A DNA stretch of 64,000 bases from an uncultured Verrucomicrobiota bacterium (lineage in GTDB: Bacteria; Verrucomicrobiota; Verrucomicrobiia; Limisphaerales; UBA9464): positions 1 through 64,000 of the forward strand of contig CAIVQB010000113.1 of NCBI GenBank assembly GCA_903907925.1, written 5' to 3'. This document shows, piece by piece, positions 61,901 to 64,000 of this stretch. The notes under the pieces are model-generated. The model was not told where the DNA came from. It worked only from the letters and a program-made list of their open reading frames with translations, and searched no databases. Each line of letters opens with the position of its first letter. Position 1 is the first letter of the stretch. Made by a program: the position numbers and the translations under genes.

Positions 61901-62936
61901 CTTCGACCAGTCCGCCGGAGGCGATCACGGCGTTGTTGACCAGGATTTCAACCGCTCCAACCGCGATGGCGAGAGGTTTGCCGGTGGGATCGAGAATGTA
62001 GCGTTTGTCGGTTCCGATCAGATTTTTCGCGGAAAACGATCCCACGCTTGGGCCTACGGGACCGGTGAGTTGGAATGAGGAGAAGTTGGACATCGTGGGC
62101 GGCGGAATGAGATCTCCACCCAGCGGCCCGACGTTGATCGTCTCCGATCCATGCGTCGTCGCGGTGGCGAAGGTGGATCCGGTCGAAGTATCCCAGGCCC
62201 GGATGGTGACGCTGGCCATTCCACCGGCGATCGATCCGGGAACGGTAATTGTGCCGAGCGCAAAGATGCCGTCTTCAACCAGCGGCCCAGACGCCAGCAC
62301 CGTGCCGCCCGCCAGGACCTCGACCGCACCGACGGAGACGGGAAGGGGAGAACCGGATGGCGTGAGAATATACCGCTTGTCGGTTCCGATGACGTTCTTC
62401 GCCGAGAAGGATCCAGGCGTCGTGGTGGTCGTGCCCGTGAGTTGGAAGCTGGTGAAATTGTCCATGCCGACCGGCGGAGTGGTGCCGCCCCCGAGCGGCC
62501 CGACCGAGACGACCTCCGATCCGCGCACGGTTGCAGCGGCATAGGTGGCACCGGTCGTGGTGTCCCAGGCCCGTACCGTCACACTGATGGTCGCACCGGG
62601 GTTGGGTCCGGCGACGGTCAGCGTTCCAAACACGAAAACCCCGTCGATCACCGGCGCGCCCGACGCCACGACGGTGCCATTGTAGAGGATCTCCACCTTG
62701 CCGACGGCTACCTTGAGCGCTGCACCGTCCTTGTTGAAGATGTAGCGCTTCTCCGTTCCGATCAGGTTTTTGGCGGAAAAGGTGCCGTCGGCCAGAACCG
62801 GAACCGCCGTGAGTCCGGCGAGTGCGAGGATCCAGGACAGGACCACTCGGTGGGCGCTCCGGTGGAAGCCCGGCCCGGATTCGCGTGCAAGGCCCGCCAG
62901 AAGGGCGACGAAGGAAAGGCGATGGGATGAGTTCAT
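58968..62936 (-). CDS. Large secreted repeat protein with MBG/Ig-like domains
   Basis: A 1,322-aa exported protein with a signal peptide (about residues 27-48, VLSWILALAGLTAVPVLA). Five tandem 124-residue repeats follow (unit starts FSAKNLIGTDKRYIL and ends VGPLGGDISPPV), each exactly 372 bp. Then come an Ig-like domain (PAANIVKNQGDTVTLSVVAT, then YQWQKDGVNLPNS) and several MBG-like repeats that contain YGDSPF and SSGLPVTLSS, with two 492-bp compound copies (starts near 60376 and 59884). The C-terminal 80 residues (VFKFTFRGEKGRTHSIESVN to FYRVRPN) are a module seen at the ends of many verrucomicrobial secreted proteins. It is probably a cell-surface or matrix adhesin; no enzyme domain is seen. 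Confidence 0.85.
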   Translation of the reverse strand: MNSSHRLSFVALLAGLARESGPGFHRSAHRVVLSWILALAGLTAVPVLADGTFSAKNLIGTEKRYIFNKDGAALKVAVGKVEILYNGTVVASGAPVIDGVFVFGTLTVAGPNPGATISVTVRAWDTTTGATYAAATVRGSEVVSVGPLGGGTTPPVGMDNFTSFQLTGTTTTTPGSFSAKNVIGTDKRYILTPSGSPLPVSVGAVEVLAGGTVLASGPLVEDGIFALGTITVPGSIAGGMASVTIRAWDTSTGSTFATATTHGSETINVGPLGGDLIPPPTMSNFSSFQLTGPVGPSVGSFSAKNLIGTDKRYILDPTGKPLAIAVGAVEILVNNAVIASGGLVEDGIFAFGSVNIPGTVAGGSVSITIRAWDTTTGATYSLATVHGSETLTVGPLGGDISPPVALSNFASFQLTGPVVAHVGSFSAKNLIGTDKRYILDTSGKPLATASGAVDIVYNNAVIASGGLAEDGIFALGSVNVPGTVAGATITLTVRAWDTTTGSTYDLATVHGSETLTVGPLGGDITPPATLSNFVSFQLTGTPPVTGGTFSAKNLIGTDRRYILNEAGAALPAAVGSIDIVYQGAVIKSGVLVEDGVFALGTVTVPGTSQGNTVTVTIRAWDSSTGSSFDTAKKRGSEDVVIGPLGGDITPPVGLNNFKSFSLATGVPLAQITSEPAANIVKNQGDTVTLSVVATGSQLSYQWQKDGVNLPNSTTVSGANTATLTLSKLAPASRGRYQLLVSNPGGTTPSDFFTLGVLVPQTITINAPSTMAYGDTRSVSATSSSGLPVTLAVASGPAKLVGDQLTATGVGGVLLSTHQAGNTEFLPADANKSITVTRAIPSLTWSALPSPTYGDSPFKVTVTSSSGLPVTLSSGSANISIAGSTVTVLGAGAATITATQAVSDLFNSVTESKTFTIAKASQTITFDALAGTAWKSTPIPLVASASSKLPITFTVTGPAQVQGNTLILATTGVGEVTVTAQQPGNGNYLASSTIVRTLTVTKATPTFTWSALPNPTYGDAPFNVNVTSSSGLPVTLSSTSPTVSVVGSTVTILGAGPATLTANQTVSPIFAAATESKSLTTAKASQSITFDSLASIPWTTAPIPLVASASSKLPITFTFSGPASLQGNTVVLQTTGVGEVTVSAQQPGNANYLGSSTITRTFTVSKASQTVTFAPIPDATEGDPAIKLSATASSGQPITYSVTSGPATLSGVDQLVLGSAGTVVVLAKQAGSAIFQAGQASQTFTIKSKSTVTPTAALTFNGAVFKFTFRGEKGRTHSIESVNALNGVWKPITTVTGAGLDTDIVVPLPASSDKILFYRVRPN
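59884..60868. repeat. Two ~492-bp compound repeats inside the secreted protein gene
   Basis: The SALPxPTYGDxPF phrase recurs with a period of 492 bp (164 residues; reference points 60376 and 59884). Each copy contains SSGLPVTLSS, an AGAATITATQ-type phrase, ASSKLPITFT and VGEVTVTAQQPGN. It is a coding repeat of diverging MBG-like modules. Confidence 0.65.
60928..62787. repeat. Five exact-period 372-bp tandem repeats
   Basis: The same anchor phrase (GATCAG, or GATGAC in repeat 2) occurs at 61272, 61644, 62016, 62388 and 62760, each exactly 372 bp from the last. Every unit encodes 124 residues, with divergent sequence but no length change. This shows slippage or recombination-driven duplication with strong length constraint on the folded unit. 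Confidence 0.9.
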
Positions 62937-63517
62937 GTGGCAACGCGGGAAGACACTCCCTGAAAGGAAAGGACGGACAATTGCTTGGGTTTGCGCCGTT
63001 GAATAGTGGCGGGCGATAGCAGGATCCGGGCCGTGTAGCAATTCTGAAAACCCAAGAGCAGGAACCGCGAGGGCACATCTTGACACTGCCCCCAAACGCG
63101 GCGGTCCCGGGCGGGGAAGGCAAGCCTTCCGCTGTTCTCAGGGCCAACGGCCCGCCCCATACCAGCCTTGGGCACCGCCCAAGGTGGAGGGCTCGGTTCC
63201 ATCCGAGCTCCCTATTCGTTTGGGTACGCGATGGATCGGCCGTCGAGGGTCGGATGCATCCCCAAGGTTGTTCCAATGGGCCTCCGTAGGGGGCAGTGTC
63301 GAGATCCGCCCGACCCGCGACGCATCCCGACGATTCGGTTGACGCCAATCCCGGGTTCCGATAGTTCCTGTCCCACGCCATTTCAGTGCCTCACCGGGTC
63401 GGGTGTTTCACGCCTTCGTGGAATTTCAAGAACGGGGGGTGTTGGTTTTGGTTGACCCTTGATAACTGTGTGGTTACCGTCCAACACACAGCCGTACGTC
63501 GCAACATTTTTCAAACC
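62937..63517. other. Gap between the repeat protein and prepilin-like genes
   Basis: No gene is supported. The segment 63077-63305 is bracketed by inverted repeats and holds two short hairpins (63141-63153 and 63166-63184). The stretch 63440-63517 is the upstream region of the prepilin-like gene, with TTGACC and no convincing -10 element or Shine-Dalgarno. Confidence 0.65.
63077..63305. mobile_element. MITE-like element with terminal inverted repeats
   Basis: ATCTTGACACTGCCCCC (63077-63093) and its near reverse complement GGGGGCAGTGTCGAGAT (63289-63305) differ at one of 17 positions and enclose 195 bases without a gene. The interior has two compact hairpins: GGGCC/GGCCC with loop AAC (63141-63153) and CCTTGGGC/GCCCAAGG with loop ACC (63166-63184). 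No clear target-site duplication is seen. A non-autonomous mobile element or an RNA structural element is possible; the interior phrase also resembles repeats common in Verrucomicrobia. Confidence 0.55.
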
Positions 63518-64000
63518 ATGAACACCCGTAACCCAAAGAACGGTGCGCCTCGCGGAGGCTTCACGCTCATCGAGCTGCTCGTCGTCATCGCCATCATCGC
63601 GATTCTCGCCGGCATGCTTCTCCCTGCCTTGGCCAAGGCAAAACAGAAGGCCAACGGCATCCTTTGCATGAACAACGGCAAGCAGCTCAGTCTTGCCTGG
63701 CACCTGTACGCGGGTGACTACAACGATTATCTGCCGCCCAACCCTGACGACGGCAACACGACCGACTACCACAATTGGTGCCCGGGCGAAGCGGGTCCAG
63801 GACAGGCGAATGAGGGCGATCCCGAAATTCTGCGCGACCCGAAGAAGTCGCTGCTTTCGCCCTACATTGGCGGCAACGTCTTGATCTTTAGCTGCCCGTC
63901 GGATTACCGACGCGGTAAAGTGCGTCAAGTGAGTCCGGCCGCCAACAAAGGACAGAAAGGCAATCCGGCCCGCAGTTTCTCGATGAGCCAGGCGATCGGT
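63518..64000 (+). CDS. Prepilin-type N-terminal cleavage/methylation protein (partial)
   Basis: 161 residues to the window edge. After a short basic leader with G at position 14, [20 protein letters not shown] is the type IV prepilin signal, and [14 protein letters not shown] follows as in verrucomicrobial type II secretion/pseudopilin-like proteins. The next part has [26 protein letters not shown] and FSCPSDYR, conserved in this large family. It is cleaved by a PilD-type peptidase and anchored in the inner membrane; the exact role (pseudopilin or substrate-binding) is unknown. It continues past 64000. Confidence 0.88.
   Translation, partial: MNTRNPKNGAPRGGFTLIELLVVIAIIAILAGMLLPALAKAKQKANGILCMNNGKQLSLAWHLYAGDYNDYLPPNPDDGNTTDYHNWCPGEAGPGQANEGDPEILRDPKKSLLSPYIGGNVLIFSCPSDYRRGKVRQVSPAANKGQKGNPARSFSMSQAIG

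Noticed and set aside
1-64000. CRISPR arrays, prophage or integrated element
   Set aside because: No regularly spaced direct repeats, phage structural genes or integrase were seen; the regular repeats found are within a coding sequence.

Overview
The window (about 60% GC or higher by eye) looks like a chromosomal segment of a verrucomicrobial bacterium, probably a Limisphaerales/Pedosphaera-like lineage. The reasons are a DUF1501 plus DUF1549/DUF1553 (PSD1) pair, a type II secretion prepilin-like protein with the [20 protein letters not shown] signature, a large secreted MBG/Ig-like repeat protein with a C-terminal module ending FYRVRPN, PQQ-type beta-propellers, a DUF2723 membrane protein and many dispersed intergenic repeats. 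Lineage is inferred from gene content only. There is no prophage, CRISPR array or rRNA operon. One tRNA (Ala-GGC) is present, and the only trace of an insertion sequence is a 3' gene end at the left edge.

Layout. 0-7.3 kb: transposase tail, CBS/DRTGG family II pyrophosphatase, orphan ParA, secreted PQQ propeller, then the overlapping minus-strand series plsY-gpsA-thrB. 7.3-14 kb: YefM/YoeB toxin-antitoxin with a perfect 18-bp palindrome, a 1,329-aa DUF2723/TPR membrane protein, an ECF sigma factor overlapping a membrane partner, and a proline/glycine-rich secreted protein. 13.9-19.9 kb: a tightly packed minus-strand cluster of oxidoreductase, HAD phosphatase, deoxyhypusine-synthase-like protein, PfkB kinase, ApbE lipoprotein and class I aldolase, which looks like an uncharacterised sugar-phosphate pathway. 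20-28.4 kb: secreted esterase, second PQQ propeller, CE15-like glucuronoyl esterase, NADP isocitrate dehydrogenase with a clear terminator, MOSC protein, and a two-barrel outer-membrane protein ending in an LpxR lipid A deacylase domain.

28.4-35.6 kb: efflux locus 1 (MFS, RND pump, adaptor lipoprotein, small protein) next to a TetR gene and a 22-bp palindrome, followed by thioredoxin. 35.7-42 kb: alpha-glucan phosphorylase, a zinc-ribbon protein, a lipoate ligase-like protein and homodimeric pyruvate dehydrogenase E1 (aceE). 42-51.8 kb: a TAXI solute-binding protein and efflux locus 2, an MdtABC-like tripartite set with two 1,039-aa permeases in tandem behind a divergent TetR gene whose predicted promoter lies inside a 22-bp operator. 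52-58.8 kb: DUF1501/PSD1 pair, tRNA-Ala, MutT-like NUDIX hydrolase, UDP-glucose dehydrogenase and a membrane-anchored TPR protein. 58.9-64 kb: a 1,322-aa secreted protein with five tandem repeats of exactly 372 bp, a compact intergenic element with terminal inverted repeats, and the start of a prepilin-like gene that runs off the right edge.

The gene set describes a heterotrophic diderm: secreted carbohydrate esterases and propellers, glycogen and UDP-glucuronate metabolism, pyruvate dehydrogenase and TCA enzymes, lipid A remodelling and two independently regulated RND efflux systems. The most novel-looking material is the 14-20 kb sugar-phosphate cluster, the LpxR barrel fusion, the exact tandem repeats and the non-coding elements, several of which share sequence with one another.
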